64,000 bases of DNA from Streptomyces diastatochromogenes (GCA_026913215.1 JAPTYK010000001.1:1488001-1552000), one strand, 5' to 3'. Positions 28,611 through 37,628 are shown, numbered from the stretch's first letter. Numbers and translations are program-made. The notes: generated by a model from the letters alone, not told the origin.

Positions 28611-29411
28611 ATGAAGACGTCCTACACCGCCGGGCCGGACATCCACGTCCTCCCCTCGGCCCTGCCCATCCCGGGCCTCGGCGACCAGCCGGTGAACGCC
28701 TTCCTCGTACGGTCCGGACAGCCGCTCCTCGTGGACACCGGCATGCCCGTCGACCGGGAGGGCTTCCTGGACTCCCTCTGGTCGCTGATCGACCCGGCCG
28801 ATCTGCGCTGGGTCGTCGTCACCCACGACGACCGCGACCACACCGGCGCACTCGCCGGAATCCTCGAGGCGGCGCCGCACGCGAAGGTGCTCGCCAACGC
28901 GATATCACTGACGCGAATATCAGAAGAGTTCAGCATTCCCGAGGAGCGGGTAGTAACTGCGAACCCGGGTAGTCGAGTGAAAGTCGGAGACCGTGAGCTG
29001 AGTTTTCACCGGCCGCCCACCTTCGATTCACCCGGGACCCTTGCCGTGTTCGACCACTCCGATGGGACCCTCTACAGCTCCGACAGCTTCGGCACCGTCG
29101 TCGAAGAAATTCGCCAGGACTTCACCGACCTTTCCGAGGAGGAATTCTTTCACGGTTTCGAAGTGCTGAACCGTGCCATTGCCCCGTGGACCGCCCTGGT
29201 CGACGAGGCGAAGTTCCTCCGCCCCGTGCACGAGCTGGCCGCCCTGCGCCCCGCACGGCTGCTCAGCGCCCACGGGCCGACCGTCGAGGAGGCCGCCGTG
29301 CCCCGCCTCTTCGACGCGATGGCCCGCATCCCGTCCCTGCCCGCCTGGCTGCCCGGCGCCGACCTCGACCTCGAGGCCGCGCTGGACGCCCACGAGTCCA
29401 CCGCCGGCTGA
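28611..29411 (+). CDS. MBL-fold protein, flavodiiron/ODP-like
   Basis: Intact 266-residue metallo-beta-lactamase-fold protein. NAFLVRSGQPLLVDTGMPVD, VVVTHDDRDHTGALAGILEAAPHAKVLAN (HxDxDH variant THDDRDH, resembling flavodiiron domains where the first His is altered), FDHSDGTLYSSDSFG and LLSAHGPTVEEA with the last His. About 28880-29165 is distinctly AT-richer with codons rare in this window (ATA, GTA, AAA, GAA), hinting at recent transfer or a mosaic gene. Substrate unknown; oxygen- or redox-linked chemistry possible. Confidence 0.78.
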   Translation: MKTSYTAGPDIHVLPSALPIPGLGDQPVNAFLVRSGQPLLVDTGMPVDREGFLDSLWSLIDPADLRWVVVTHDDRDHTGALAGILEAAPHAKVLANAISLTRISEEFSIPEERVVTANPGSRVKVGDRELSFHRPPTFDSPGTLAVFDHSDGTLYSSDSFGTVVEEIRQDFTDLSEEEFFHGFEVLNRAIAPWTALVDEAKFLRPVHELAALRPARLLSAHGPTVEEAAVPRLFDAMARIPSLPAWLPGADLDLEAALDAHESTAG

Positions 29412-29449
29412 GCACCGCTCCCGCCCGCGCACCCGAACCGAGGAGAACC

Positions 29450-30151
29450 ATGTCCGACCCGACCACCGCCGACCTGACCCCGCCGCGCGGAGTCGTCACC
29501 GTCTTCTCCGACATCTGGTGTTCCTTCGCGCACATCGCCATCCACCGGCTGCACGCCACCCGGGCCCGCCTCGGCCTGGAGGAGCAGGTCGCCTTCGACC
29601 TGCGCGCCTTCCCCCTGGAACTGCTGAACGACGCCCCGAGCCCGCGCCCCGGCACGGACAGCGAGGTCGCCCGGATGGCCAGCCTGGAGCCGGCCGCCGG
29701 CTGGCAGCTGTGGCAGGCCAAGGACTGGCTGTACCCCTCGACGACGCTGCCCGCCCTGGAGGCGGTGCTCGCCGCCAAGGAGCAGAGCCTGAACGCCTCC
29801 GAGCAGCTCGACCTCGGGCTGCGCCGGGCCTTCTGGGCCGAGTCCCGCTGCATCAGCCACCGCAAGGTGATCCTGGACGTGGCCGCGGAGACGGGCGCCG
29901 TCGACGTCGACGCCCTGACCGAGGCCCTGGACGACGGACGGGCCCGCCGGGCCCTCTCCGACCAGGCCGCGCTGTCCAAGAGCGACCGCGTGAACTGCAG
30001 CCCCCACCTGTTCCTGCCCGACGGCTCCGAGTACGCCAACCCCGGCATCGACGTGGGCTGGGAGGGTGCCTACGGCATCGGCTGGCCGGTCATCGCCTCG
30101 GACGACCCGAAGGTGTACGAGGACATTCTGCTGCGGGCCGCCACGGAATAG
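29450..30151 (+). CDS. DsbA-family oxidoreductase (2-hydroxychromene-2-carboxylate isomerase/FrnE type)
   Basis: Intact 233-residue thioredoxin-fold protein of the DsbA/GST-kappa class. VVTVFSDIWCSFAHIAIHRLHATRARLG places a single Cys (WCSFA) where FrnE proteins have CPWC. LRAFPLELLN, SCISHRKVILDVA-like and VNCSPHLFLPDGSEYANPG are family elements. Start ATG 29450 with AGGAGA. Last gene of the operon; a strong intrinsic terminator begins 34 bases after the stop. Exact reaction unknown, probably thiol-dependent isomerisation or reduction. Confidence 0.78.
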   Translation: MSDPTTADLTPPRGVVTVFSDIWCSFAHIAIHRLHATRARLGLEEQVAFDLRAFPLELLNDAPSPRPGTDSEVARMASLEPAAGWQLWQAKDWLYPSTTLPALEAVLAAKEQSLNASEQLDLGLRRAFWAESRCISHRKVILDVAAETGAVDVDALTEALDDGRARRALSDQAALSKSDRVNCSPHLFLPDGSEYANPGIDVGWEGAYGIGWPVIASDDPKVYEDILLRAATE

Positions 30152-30184
30152 AGCAACAAGCCGCCGCCGGCGGACGAATATCGA

Positions 30185-30239
30185 GAACGACGTTCAGGCA
30201 TTCCCATCAGCGGAATGCCTGGACGTCGTTCCTTTTTTT
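30185..30239 (+). terminator. Intrinsic terminator with U-tract
   Basis: 20-base stem (30185-30204 with 30212-30231, one G-U pair), 7-base loop, followed by C and seven T. Such a classical Rho-independent signal is rare in Streptomyces. It isolates the transporter operon from the next operon. Confidence 0.92.
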
Positions 30240-30287
30240 ATCCCCGAGAACATCGCAGTGATTATTAATTGTGTGACCCCGCTGTTA

Positions 30288-30316
30288 TTCGCAAGGCCGC
30301 CCGAAGCTCCTACAGT
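30288..30316 (+). promoter_or_regulatory. Possible promoter of the azomycin-like operon
   Basis: TTCGCA (30288-30293), 17-base spacer, then TACAGT (30311-30316), within a low-GC stretch, about 55 bases upstream of the first start codon. Match to TTGACA is only 4 of 6. Confidence 0.35.
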
Positions 30317-30369
30317 TTTTTATGCCGCCGGAATTCCGGTGGAGTTTCGTATCGACAGCAGGAGTTCTC

Positions 30370-31548
30370 ATGTCGTTGACCGACAAGGCAGACGTCAGCA
30401 CCTTCGTCGACCTCACCCAGCACGAGATCGAGGCCCTGAAGACCCGGTTCAACCTGGCCGACGCCCACACCCACCAGCGTCAGTCCGTCTCGCAGGAGCG
30501 GATCGTCTCGCGGCTCCCCGAGCTCTGGCACGAGTCCGAGTCGAAGCAGCAGGCCCACTTCGAGCGCCAGTTCGTCGACGCCTTCTTCCGCCTGCACCAG
30601 CAGCCCACCGCACGGGCGATGGACCGGACGCTGCTCTCGTACTCCGCCAGCGTCTCCACGATGGTGGCCGGCATGTTCCTCAAGCAGCGCGGGATGTCCG
30701 TGCAGCTGGTCGAGCCCTGCTTCGACAACCTGGTCGACCTGCTGCGCAACATGCAGGTGCCGCTCGGTCCGGTCGACGAGTCGGTGCTGCACGACAAGGA
30801 CGCCATCTACGACCGTCTGGTCGAGTCGATCGACGCGGACGCGATCTACCTGGTCGACCCGAACAACCCGACCGGCTTCACCCTGCTCGCCGAGAAGCTG
30901 GAGGGCTTCGCCGAGGTCGTGCGCTACTGCGTGGACCACGACAAGGTCCTGGTGATGGACTTCTGCTTCGCCTCCTTCGCGCTCTGCGACGAGGGCATCG
31001 GCCGGGTGGACATCTACAAGCTCCTGGAGGAGTCCGGCGTGACCTACATGGTCATGGAGGACACCGGCAAGACCTGGCCGATCCAGGACGCCAAGTGCGC
31101 CATGATCACCGCCAGCCGGGACATCCAGGAGGAGGTCTACAACCTCCACACCAGCGTCCTGCTGAACGTGTCGCCCTTCGTCCTCAACATGGTCACGCAG
31201 TACATCGAGGACTCCATCGAAGACGGCTTCGCCTCCGTCCGCGACATCATCAAGACCAACGGCGAGGCCGCCCGCACCGCCCTCGACGGCAGCATCCTGG
31301 AGTTCCAGGAGCCGGTCGTCGGCACCAGCGTCGCCTGGTTCCGCATCAAGCCGGAGCACCTGACCGCCACCCAGCTCCAGGCCGTCCTCTTCGACGAGGA
31401 GGTGTACGTCCTGCCGGGCACCTTCTTCTACTGGAACACCAAGGAGAAGGGCGAGCGCTTCGTCCGCCTCGCCCTGGCCCGCGAGCCCGAGGTCTTCGCC
31501 GGCGCGATGGAGCGGATGCGGAAGGTGCTCGAGCGCTATGAGGGCTGA
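30370..31548 (+). CDS. rohP: PLP-dependent L-arginine oxidase/hydroxylase, RohP/MppP-like
   Basis: Fold-type I aminotransferase-like enzyme, 392 residues, intact. MppP and RohP use PLP and O2 to turn L-arginine into 4-hydroxy-2-ketoarginine. Landmarks fit that family rather than ordinary transaminases: N-terminal LTQHE (Glu19) and LADAH (His33, matching the catalytic His29 of MppP), [28 protein letters not shown] (164-169), and EDTGKTWP with the PLP lysine at 234. ATG 30370 after AGGAG. First gene of a run of overlapping genes; its stop overlaps the next start. Family membership is read from sequence; arginine as substrate follows from the family and neighbours. Confidence 0.85.
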   Translation: MSLTDKADVSTFVDLTQHEIEALKTRFNLADAHTHQRQSVSQERIVSRLPELWHESESKQQAHFERQFVDAFFRLHQQPTARAMDRTLLSYSASVSTMVAGMFLKQRGMSVQLVEPCFDNLVDLLRNMQVPLGPVDESVLHDKDAIYDRLVESIDADAIYLVDPNNPTGFTLLAEKLEGFAEVVRYCVDHDKVLVMDFCFASFALCDEGIGRVDIYKLLEESGVTYMVMEDTGKTWPIQDAKCAMITASRDIQEEVYNLHTSVLLNVSPFVLNMVTQYIEDSIEDGFASVRDIIKTNGEAARTALDGSILEFQEPVVGTSVAWFRIKPEHLTATQLQAVLFDEEVYVLPGTFFYWNTKEKGERFVRLALAREPEVFAGAMERMRKVLERYEG

Positions 31549-32076
31549 CACCATCCCCGAGGCGGCCGAGCACTCCCCACGGTGTTCATCGACGCCACCC
31601 TCTTCATGGGCATGCACAGCGCGGACGACGCGGTCCGGACCGGCGCCAAGGCCTTCTTCGCCGGCCGGCTGGCCGCCGGGGACGCCGGCCGGGTCGTCAT
31701 GAACTGGGAGCAGGTCGGCCGCTGCGACGACCTGGTCTGGGGCTACGAGCGGCTGGTGCAGGACGAGTACTACCCCTTCATGGACGTCCTCCACACCGAC
31801 CTGGCCATCGACCGGATCCCGTACGACGAGGACGACGTCCGGCGGGCCTTCACCGCCCCCGAGCTCGACGGCCTGCCCACGCACGAACGCCTGCTGCTCG
31901 CCCAGGTCATCGGCCGGGGCGGTGTGCTGCACACGGCGAGTCCCCGGCTGCTGAAGGCGGCCGACGGCCTGCCCGTCGTGCCGGTCGACGCCGGCGCCGA
32001 GCCCGCGTTCCCCGCCTATCTGGAGGACCTCTACCAGCGCTCGCTGGTGCTGAAGGTCGACTCCGACTCCTTCTGA
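31538..32076 (+). CDS. rohQ: DUF6190 protein, RohQ-like candidate cyclase (frame break)
   Basis: PIN-like DUF6190 protein. The likely start is ATG 31538, overlapping the previous stop, giving [36 protein letters not shown]; a C is missing near 31579, so the open frame now begins at GTG 31582 ([10 protein letters not shown]). Other features: [69 protein letters not shown]. The acidic VFIDAT strand is PIN-like. In the azomycin pathway an equivalent small protein promotes ring closure of guanidinoacetaldehyde to 2-aminoimidazole. Assignment as RohQ rests on position and my memory of that cluster. Confidence 0.62.
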
Positions 32077-32113
32077 CACACCTTCTGAACACCTTGCGAA
32101 GGGCACCCCACTC

Positions 32114-32919
32114 ATGCCTGACACCTACTCCGGGACCGTCGTCCCCCTGATCACCCCGCTCGACGAGCACGGCACCGTCGACGAGCAGAGCGTGGTCCGC
32201 CTCCTGGACCACATCCGGACCGAGGTCACGGGCCTCATGCCGGCCCTGACCTCCGGCGAGGGCTGGAAGCTCGACGCCCGCCAGTGGCAGGACGTCGTCA
32301 CGTACACCGTCAAGCACGCCGCCGGCCTGCCCGTGCTCGCCGGCATCCAGCTCCCCGACACCGCCTCGGTGATCGACCGGCCCGCACGGCGGCCGAGATC
32401 GGCGCCGACGCCGTCGTCGTCACCACGCCGTTCGGCGCCGACGTGACGCAGGACCAGATCGTCGACCACTACCGGGCGATCCGCGCGGCCCTCGACATAC
32501 CGATCTTCCTCTACAACGAGGAGGCGCTGTCGGGCAACCGCATCGAGTTCGACACCCTGATCCGGATCTGCAAGGAGATCCCCGGGATCGTCGGCATCAA
32601 GGAGTCGAGCGGCGACGCCGCCTTCACCCGCAGGATGGCCGAGGCCGGCACCGGCATCCCGGTCTTCGAGGGCTGGGAGAACCTCCTCGTCGACGCCCGC
32701 GGCATCCAGGGCTTCATCGGCCCGCTGGCCAACCTGGAGCCCGGTCTGTGCAACGCGATGCTGGTCGACCCGACCCCGGACCGGCAGGCCGAGATCAACA
32801 CCGTGTGCGAGAAGTACGGCGTCTTCCTCGACGACTGGTACCGCTGGGTCAAGAAGGAACTCCACGCGCGCGGCGTCATCAGCTCCCCCACCACGCACGA
32901 GGAGGCGAAGGCGGCATGA
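32114..32919 (+). CDS. rohR: DHDPS-family aldolase, RohR-like (frame break)
   Basis: Class I (Schiff-base) aldolase/lyase of the dihydrodipicolinate synthase family, 268 residues corrected. Substrate loop ALTSGEGW (44-51), catalytic Tyr in IPIFLYNEEALSGN and Schiff-base Lys in GIVGIKESSGD are all present. The loop reads TSGEG rather than the GTTGE of DapA, so it is not lysine biosynthesis. RohR splits 4-hydroxy-2-ketoarginine into pyruvate and guanidinoacetaldehyde. One G is missing near 32380. ATGA overlap with the next gene. Start ATG 32114 after GAAGGG. Confidence 0.78.
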
Positions 32920-33785
32920 GCACCGTCCCCGCCTCCGCGGTTCCGGTGGCCGCGCACTCGGTCGCGGCCCCGGCCGCGACCTCCCAGCGCGAACTCCACA
33001 CCCTCTACCGGCGGGTGCCCAACCTCGGCGACTACGGTTCGATGACCGCGATCGAGGAGCGGTGGATCCTGCCCAAGGCGCGGGCCTACGAGGCCTCCGC
33101 CCCGAAGTTCGGCTCGGCCGCCGAACTGCTCCAGGCGCTCAAGGAGTTCCTCGCCGAGGAGGAGGCCGCGCTCCCCGAGAGCGCGACCTTCCTCGCCGAA
33201 CACGCCACGCTCGACCAGTTCAAGGTGGTCGTCCGGCAGTTCGCGCTCGACGGGCTCACCGAGTCCGAGTCGCTGCTGCCGGTCGTCCCCCGGCTGCCGT
33301 ACCGCTCGGCGATGGCGGTCTTCCGGGTCCTCATCGACGAACTCGGCTGCGGCAACGAGGAGAAGGCGCACTCCCAGCTCTACCGGGACCTGCTCACCGA
33401 GCTCGGTCTGAGCCTGGAGCTCGACGACTACCTCGACGAGACGGCCCCGGAGTGTTACGCGTACGTCAACATGTTCCACTGGCTGGCGAGCCGGGCCTCG
33501 TCTCCCCAGTACTTCCTGGGGGCGTACGCCTACTTCGAGACCAGCGTCCTGTACGCCTTCCAGAGCTTCGCCCGCGCGGCGCGGCGCCTGGGGATCTCCA
33601 AGGACGCCTACTACACCGAGCACCTGTACATCGACTCCTACCACAGCAACCACATGCGCACGGCGATCCGGTCGCTCGACGAGCCGGACTTCGCGAAGAT
33701 CTGGGCGGGCGTGCGGCTGGCCTCCGACATCGTCGGCGAGGCGACGGAGACGGCCATCGCGCGGGCGCGGGAGACCGTCGCATGA
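32916..33785 (+). CDS. rohS: Heme-oxygenase-like diiron N-oxygenase, RohS-like
   Basis: Intact 289-residue iron-containing redox enzyme of the heme-oxygenase-like diiron (HDO) superfamily (SznF, BesC, UndA, PolF, RohS). Seven-helix pattern, with candidate metal ligands E116/E118, E149 and H152 (NEEKAHSQLYRDLL), E208 (YAYFETSVLYAFQSF), and D240 with H243 or H246 (YIDSYHSNHM). RohS oxidises the amino group of 2-aminoimidazole to the nitro group. The N-terminal 25 residues are Ala/Val-rich and probably disordered. Start and stop both overlap neighbours (ATGA). N-oxygenation is inferred from family and cluster. Confidence 0.78.
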   Translation: MSTVPASAVPVAAHSVAAPAATSQRELHTLYRRVPNLGDYGSMTAIEERWILPKARAYEASAPKFGSAAELLQALKEFLAEEEAALPESATFLAEHATLDQFKVVVRQFALDGLTESESLLPVVPRLPYRSAMAVFRVLIDELGCGNEEKAHSQLYRDLLTELGLSLELDDYLDETAPECYAYVNMFHWLASRASSPQYFLGAYAYFETSVLYAFQSFARAARRLGISKDAYYTEHLYIDSYHSNHMRTAIRSLDEPDFAKIWAGVRLASDIVGEATETAIARARETVA

Positions 33786-34093
33786 CGGCCGTGCCCGCCG
33801 GGCGGCGGGGCTCCGACGAGCCCGTCGTCCGCCAGGTGACCGAGGACCTGGTCCTGGTCGAGGTCGGCGGCCGCAAGGTCCTCGCGGCCGCCCTCTGCCC
33901 CCACCGCGGGGCCGGCTCAGGTACGGCAGGGTCGACGGGGACAGGCTGCGGATCACCTGCCCCTGCACCACACGACCTTCGACCTGGCCAGCGGCGAACG
34001 CCTCACGGGGCGGCCTGTGCCGCCCTCCGGGTGGTCGACGTGCTGCCCGGTCAGGACGAGCGTCCCGAGGCCCTCTCCGGGGGCGCCTCATGA
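33782..34093 (+). CDS. Small Rieske [2Fe-2S] protein (three compensating frame breaks)
   Basis: About 104 residues. As read, the middle is nonsense, but restoring single bases near 33911, 33954 and 34009 gives ALCPHRGARLRYGRVDG.. and LRITCPLHHTTFDLASGERLTG. That is a complete Rieske motif (C-x-H ... C-x2-H). Start and end frames coincide because three bases are missing. Overlaps the diiron gene (ATGA) and the permease gene (4 bases). Probably carries electrons from the reductase encoded two genes downstream to the diiron enzyme (inference). Confidence 0.72.
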   Translation: MTAVPAGRRGSDEPVVRQVTEDLVLVEVGGRKVLAAALCPHRGAGSGTAGSTGTGCGSPAPAPHDLRPGQRRTPHGAACAALRVVDVLPGQDERPEALSGGAS

Positions 34094-35541
34094 CCACCAC
34101 ACCGACCGGGGCGGCGTCCACCGTGACGCCGCCCCGTGCGGCGGTCGACCACGACGGCATCGCGCCGGTGCCCGAGGCGGAACGCACCTCGACGCCGGGC
34201 GACTTCGGCTGGATCTGGCCCTCCGCGCAGTTCTCGTTCGGCACGGTGGTGCTCGGCGCGCTGCCCGTGGTCTTCGGCCTGGGCTGGTGGGCGTCGGCCA
34301 CCGCGATCGCGGTGGGCGTCGCCGTCGGGACGGCGCTGCTGGCGCCGCTCGCCCGGTTCGGCGTCCGCACCGGCACCAACGATCCGGTGTCGAGCGGGGC
34401 GCACTTCGGGGTCCGGGGCAGGGTCGTCGGCAACACCATCACGGTGGTGACGGCGCTCGGCTTCTTCGCGATCGCCGTGTGGACCGGCGGCACGGCCGTC
34501 ATGGTCGCGGGACACCGGCTGCTCTCCACGCCGACGGGTCCGGGCGCGCTGACCGTGGCGATGTTCGTGACGGCGGCGGCGGTCGCGCTGGTCGCCGTGC
34601 GCGGCCACGAGACGCTGGTCCGCACGTACCGGATCACGGCGGTCACCGGCGGGGCGGTGCTCCTCGGCACCGCGCTCGTGCTCGCGCCGAAGTTCGACGC
34701 GGGCTACGCGGGCGGGCCGCTGGCGCTCGACAGCACCCTGCACACCTGGCTGCTCGCGGCGACCGCGTCCGCGACCGTGCCCCTGTCGTACGCCACCTTC
34801 CAGGGCGACTACACCCGCTACATGCCGGCCTCCACCCCCACGGGCCGGGTCGTGCGGGCGAGCGGGGTCTCGATGTTCCTCAGCAGTCTCGCCGCGCTGC
34901 TCACCGGCGCGTACGTGACGACGCTGTTCCCCGTGCCCGACGAGCCGTGGCTGCAGGGGCTGACGGACGCGGTGCCGGGCTGGTTCGCGGTGGCCGTGGT
35001 CGTCTTCGGCTTCGCGGGCACCCTCCCGCAGGCCGGGCTCTGCCTGTACGCGGCCGGGCTCTCCGCCAACTCGGTGTTCTGGCGCTCCTCGCGGGCGGCC
35101 GTGACCACCGTCGTGGCGCTGCTCGCGGCGGCCGTGCTGTACCTCGGGGCGGTGGTGTACGACGCGATGGACGCCATGTCGGCCTTCGTGACGCTGCTGC
35201 TCACGGTCGTGGCCCCGTGGGCTGCCGTGCTCCTCGTCGGGTACGCCTTCCACAGGGGCCGGTACGACGCGGAGGCGCTGCGCGCGTTCACCACGGGCGG
35301 CGGCGGGCGGTACTGGTACACGGGCGGGATCAACCCGAGGGCCGCCACGGCCTTCACCGTCGGCTCGTTCGTGGGGATCCTCTGGGTCAACAACCCGCTC
35401 TACACCGGTCCGCTGACCGGCCTCACGGGCGGGGTGGACCTGAGCCTGCCGGCCTCCTTCGTGGTCGCCGCCGCGCTGTACGGGGTGCTGTGCCGGGTGT
35501 GGCCGGAGCCGCTCCTTCCGCCGACCCCGACTTCGAGGTGA
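34090..35541 (+). CDS. NCS1-family (cytosine/purine permease-like) transporter
   Basis: Intact 483-residue, about 12-helix transporter. GDFGWIWPSAQFSFGTVVLGALPVVFGLGWW and GVRTGTNDPVSSGAHFGVRG are NCS1 hallmarks (substrate loop between helices 1 and 3); GDYTRYMPASTPTGRVV and FTTGGGGRYWYTGGINPRAATAFTVGSFVGILWVN also fit. NCS1 proteins move flat nitrogen heterocycles such as cytosine and hydantoin; a 2-amino- or 2-nitroimidazole is a similar-sized substrate. Embedded in the operon by 4-base overlap, so export or reuptake of the pathway product or intermediate is likely. Confidence 0.83.
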   Translation: MTTTPTGAASTVTPPRAAVDHDGIAPVPEAERTSTPGDFGWIWPSAQFSFGTVVLGALPVVFGLGWWASATAIAVGVAVGTALLAPLARFGVRTGTNDPVSSGAHFGVRGRVVGNTITVVTALGFFAIAVWTGGTAVMVAGHRLLSTPTGPGALTVAMFVTAAAVALVAVRGHETLVRTYRITAVTGGAVLLGTALVLAPKFDAGYAGGPLALDSTLHTWLLAATASATVPLSYATFQGDYTRYMPASTPTGRVVRASGVSMFLSSLAALLTGAYVTTLFPVPDEPWLQGLTDAVPGWFAVAVVVFGFAGTLPQAGLCLYAAGLSANSVFWRSSRAAVTTVVALLAAAVLYLGAVVYDAMDAMSAFVTLLLTVVAPWAAVLLVGYAFHRGRYDAEALRAFTTGGGGRYWYTGGINPRAATAFTVGSFVGILWVNNPLYTGPLTGLTGGVDLSLPASFVVAAALYGVLCRVWPEPLLPPTPTSR

Positions 35542-35545
35542 TGCC

Positions 35546-36466
35546 ATGACCACAGTCCTGCTGACCGTCCGCTCGGTCGTCGAGGAGGCGGAAGGCGTAC
35601 GGGGCCTGCTCCTGGCGGATCCCACGGGCGCCGCACTCGCGCCCTGGGAGCCCGGCGCCCATCTGGAGGTGACGCTGCCGTCCGGCGCGGTCCGGCACTA
35701 CTCGCTCTGCGGCGACCCGGCGGACCGGAGCACGTACCGGCTCGGGGTGCTGCGGGAGCCCGGGGGCCGGGGCGGCTCGGAGGAGGTCCACACCTCCGTC
35801 GGGGAGGGCACGGTCCTGGGGGTGCGGGGGCCGTTCAACCGGTTCCCGCTGGTGCCCGCCGAGCGGTACCTGTTCGTCGCGGGCGGCATCGGCATCACCC
35901 CGCTGCTGCCGATGGTCCGTTCCCTGCCGCCGGGTTCCTGGGCGCTGCTGTACGGCGGCCGGAGCCTGGCGACCATGGCGTACCGCGAGGAGCTCGCCCC
36001 GCTCCCCGGGGTCACGTTCGTCCCGCAGGACACGGCGGGGCTGCCCGACCTGGACGCCGTCCTCGGCGCGCTGCCCCCGTCGACGGCCGTGTACTGCTGC
36101 GGCCCCGAGGGGCTGTTGCGGGCGGTGGAGGAGCGGTGGGCCGGGCCGCTGCACAAGGAGCGGTTCGGTGCGGCGCCGGTGGAGAGGGCCTCCGGCGAGG
36201 GCGGTTTCGAGGTCGAGCTGCGGCGGACCGGGCGGGTTCTGCGCGTGGAGGCCGGCCGGAGCCTGCTCGACGCCGTGCGCGAGGTGGTGCCGGGTGTGGC
36301 GTACTCCTGTGAGGAGGGCTGGTGCGGCACCTGTGAGACGAAGGTGCTCGCCGGGACGCCCGAGCACCACGACTCCGTCCTCGGCGAGGACGAGAAGGCC
36401 GCGGGCACGACGATGATGATCTGCGTCGGGCGCTCGCGCGACGGCCGTCTCGTCCTGGACCTGTGA
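35546..36466 (+). CDS. Ferredoxin:NAD(P)H oxidoreductase, phthalate-dioxygenase-reductase type
   Basis: Intact 306-residue flavin reductase with fused plant-type ferredoxin. Flavin motif RHYSL (50-54), NAD motif VAGGIGITPLLPM (111-123), CCGPEG (184-189), and C-terminal cluster cysteines C255, C260, C263, C293 (SCEEGWCGTC..C). Domain order flavin-NAD-[2Fe-2S] is that of class IA oxygenase reductases. GAGGTG RBS overlaps the end of the permease gene. With the Rieske protein it forms a complete electron chain; no oxygenase large subunit is nearby, so the diiron protein is the probable acceptor. Confidence 0.85.
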   Translation: MTTVLLTVRSVVEEAEGVRGLLLADPTGAALAPWEPGAHLEVTLPSGAVRHYSLCGDPADRSTYRLGVLREPGGRGGSEEVHTSVGEGTVLGVRGPFNRFPLVPAERYLFVAGGIGITPLLPMVRSLPPGSWALLYGGRSLATMAYREELAPLPGVTFVPQDTAGLPDLDAVLGALPPSTAVYCCGPEGLLRAVEERWAGPLHKERFGAAPVERASGEGGFEVELRRTGRVLRVEAGRSLLDAVREVVPGVAYSCEEGWCGTCETKVLAGTPEHHDSVLGEDEKAAGTTMMICVGRSRDGRLVLDL

Positions 36467-36471
36467 CGTGC

Positions 36472-36509
36472 GGGAGCCCGTACCGGCGTGTGTGCCGGTA
36501 CGGGCTTCC
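36472..36509. terminator. Bidirectional terminator hairpin
   Basis: 16-base stem (GGGAGCCCGTACCGGC with its complement, one G-U) around GTGTGT, just after the reductase gene and before the convergent alcohol dehydrogenase stop. It marks the right border of the operon. Confidence 0.8.
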
Positions 36510-36528
36510 GCGCGTCGGTGCCGGGGGG

Positions 36529-37608
36529 TCAGAAGACGACGAGGGCCCGGCCGCCCTTGCCCGCGAGCATGTTCTCGAAGGCGCCCGGGATGCCGTCGAG
36601 GGTGATCCGCTCGGTGACGAGGGCGCCGAGGTCGAGCCGTCCGGCCCTGATGTGGTCGGCGAGCACCGGCAGGTCCTCGGCCGGGTTCGAGTTGCCGTAG
36701 ACGCAGCCGGCCAGGGTGCGGCCCCAGTGGAAGAGCTCCAGGGCGTTGAAGGTGACCTGCTGGTCCTTGCCGCCGATGCCGACGACCGTGGTGCGGCCGC
36801 CGCGCCGGGTGGACTCCCAGGCGGTGCGGATGGTGACGGCGCGGCCGACGCACTCGACGGCCACGTCGACGCCCTGGCCGCCGGTCAGCTTCCGGATGTC
36901 CTTGGCCGTGGTCTCGGAGGCGACGACGTACTCGGTCGCCCCGGCGGCCCGCGCGAGCGCCTCCTTCTCCGGGGAGACGTCCACGGCGACGATCGTGGAC
37001 GCGCCCGCGATCCGGGCGGCCTGGAGGGTGGCGAGGCCCACCCCGCCGACGCCGAAGACGGCGACGGTCTCGCCCTGGCGGACCCGGGCCGAGTGGTGGA
37101 CCGCGCCCCAGCCGGTGAGGACGGCGCAGCCGAGGAGGGCGGCTTCGGTGAGCGGCACGCCGTCGGGGACGGGCAGCACGCAGTTCGCGGCGACGACCGT
37201 CTCCTCGGCGAAGGCGGCGACGTTGAGCCCCGGGTGGAGCTCGGTGCCGTCCTCGGTGCGGGCGTGGACGTTCGCGGCGCCGGTCAGGGCGTTCGCGCAG
37301 AGCCAGACCTCGCCGAGCGAGCAGGGGTGGCAGGTGCCGCAGGACGGCGCCCAGTTGAGGACGACGCCGTCGCCGGGGGCGACGTGGGTGACGCCCTCGC
37401 CGACGGAGACGACGGTGCCCGCGCCCTCGTGGCCGAGGACGGCGGGGACGGGCACGCGCATGGTGCCGTTGGAGAGGGAGAGGTCGGAGTGGCAGACCCC
37501 GGCGGCGGCGAGCCGGACCCGGACCTGGCCGGGGCCGGGCTCGGGGAGTGCGATGCCCGTGATCTCCAGGGGGGAGCCTATGGCGGGCAGGACGGCGGCG
37601 CGGATCAC
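36529..37608 (-). CDS. Zinc-dependent alcohol dehydrogenase
   Basis: Intact 359-residue MDR alcohol dehydrogenase. Catalytic zinc ligands in GVCHSDLS and GHEGAG, structural zinc cysteines [15 protein letters not shown], nucleotide fold [29 protein letters not shown]. The insertion around [28 protein letters not shown] is typical of class III-like/aryl alcohol dehydrogenases. GTG start at 37608 with AAGGAG upstream, 20 bases after the aldehyde dehydrogenase stop, so the two act in sequence on an alcohol and its aldehyde. Confidence 0.88.
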   Translation of the reverse strand: MIRAAVLPAIGSPLEITGIALPEPGPGQVRVRLAAAGVCHSDLSLSNGTMRVPVPAVLGHEGAGTVVSVGEGVTHVAPGDGVVLNWAPSCGTCHPCSLGEVWLCANALTGAANVHARTEDGTELHPGLNVAAFAEETVVAANCVLPVPDGVPLTEAALLGCAVLTGWGAVHHSARVRQGETVAVFGVGGVGLATLQAARIAGASTIVAVDVSPEKEALARAAGATEYVVASETTAKDIRKLTGGQGVDVAVECVGRAVTIRTAWESTRRGGRTTVVGIGGKDQQVTFNALELFHWGRTLAGCVYGNSNPAEDLPVLADHIRAGRLDLGALVTERITLDGIPGAFENMLAGKGGRALVVF

Positions 37609-37628
37609 GCTGTTCGCTCCTTCTGCGC

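Noticed and set aside
32114..32919. dapA of lysine biosynthesis
   Set aside because: The substrate loop differs from DapA (TSGEG rather than GTTGE) and the neighbours belong to arginine-derived metabolism.
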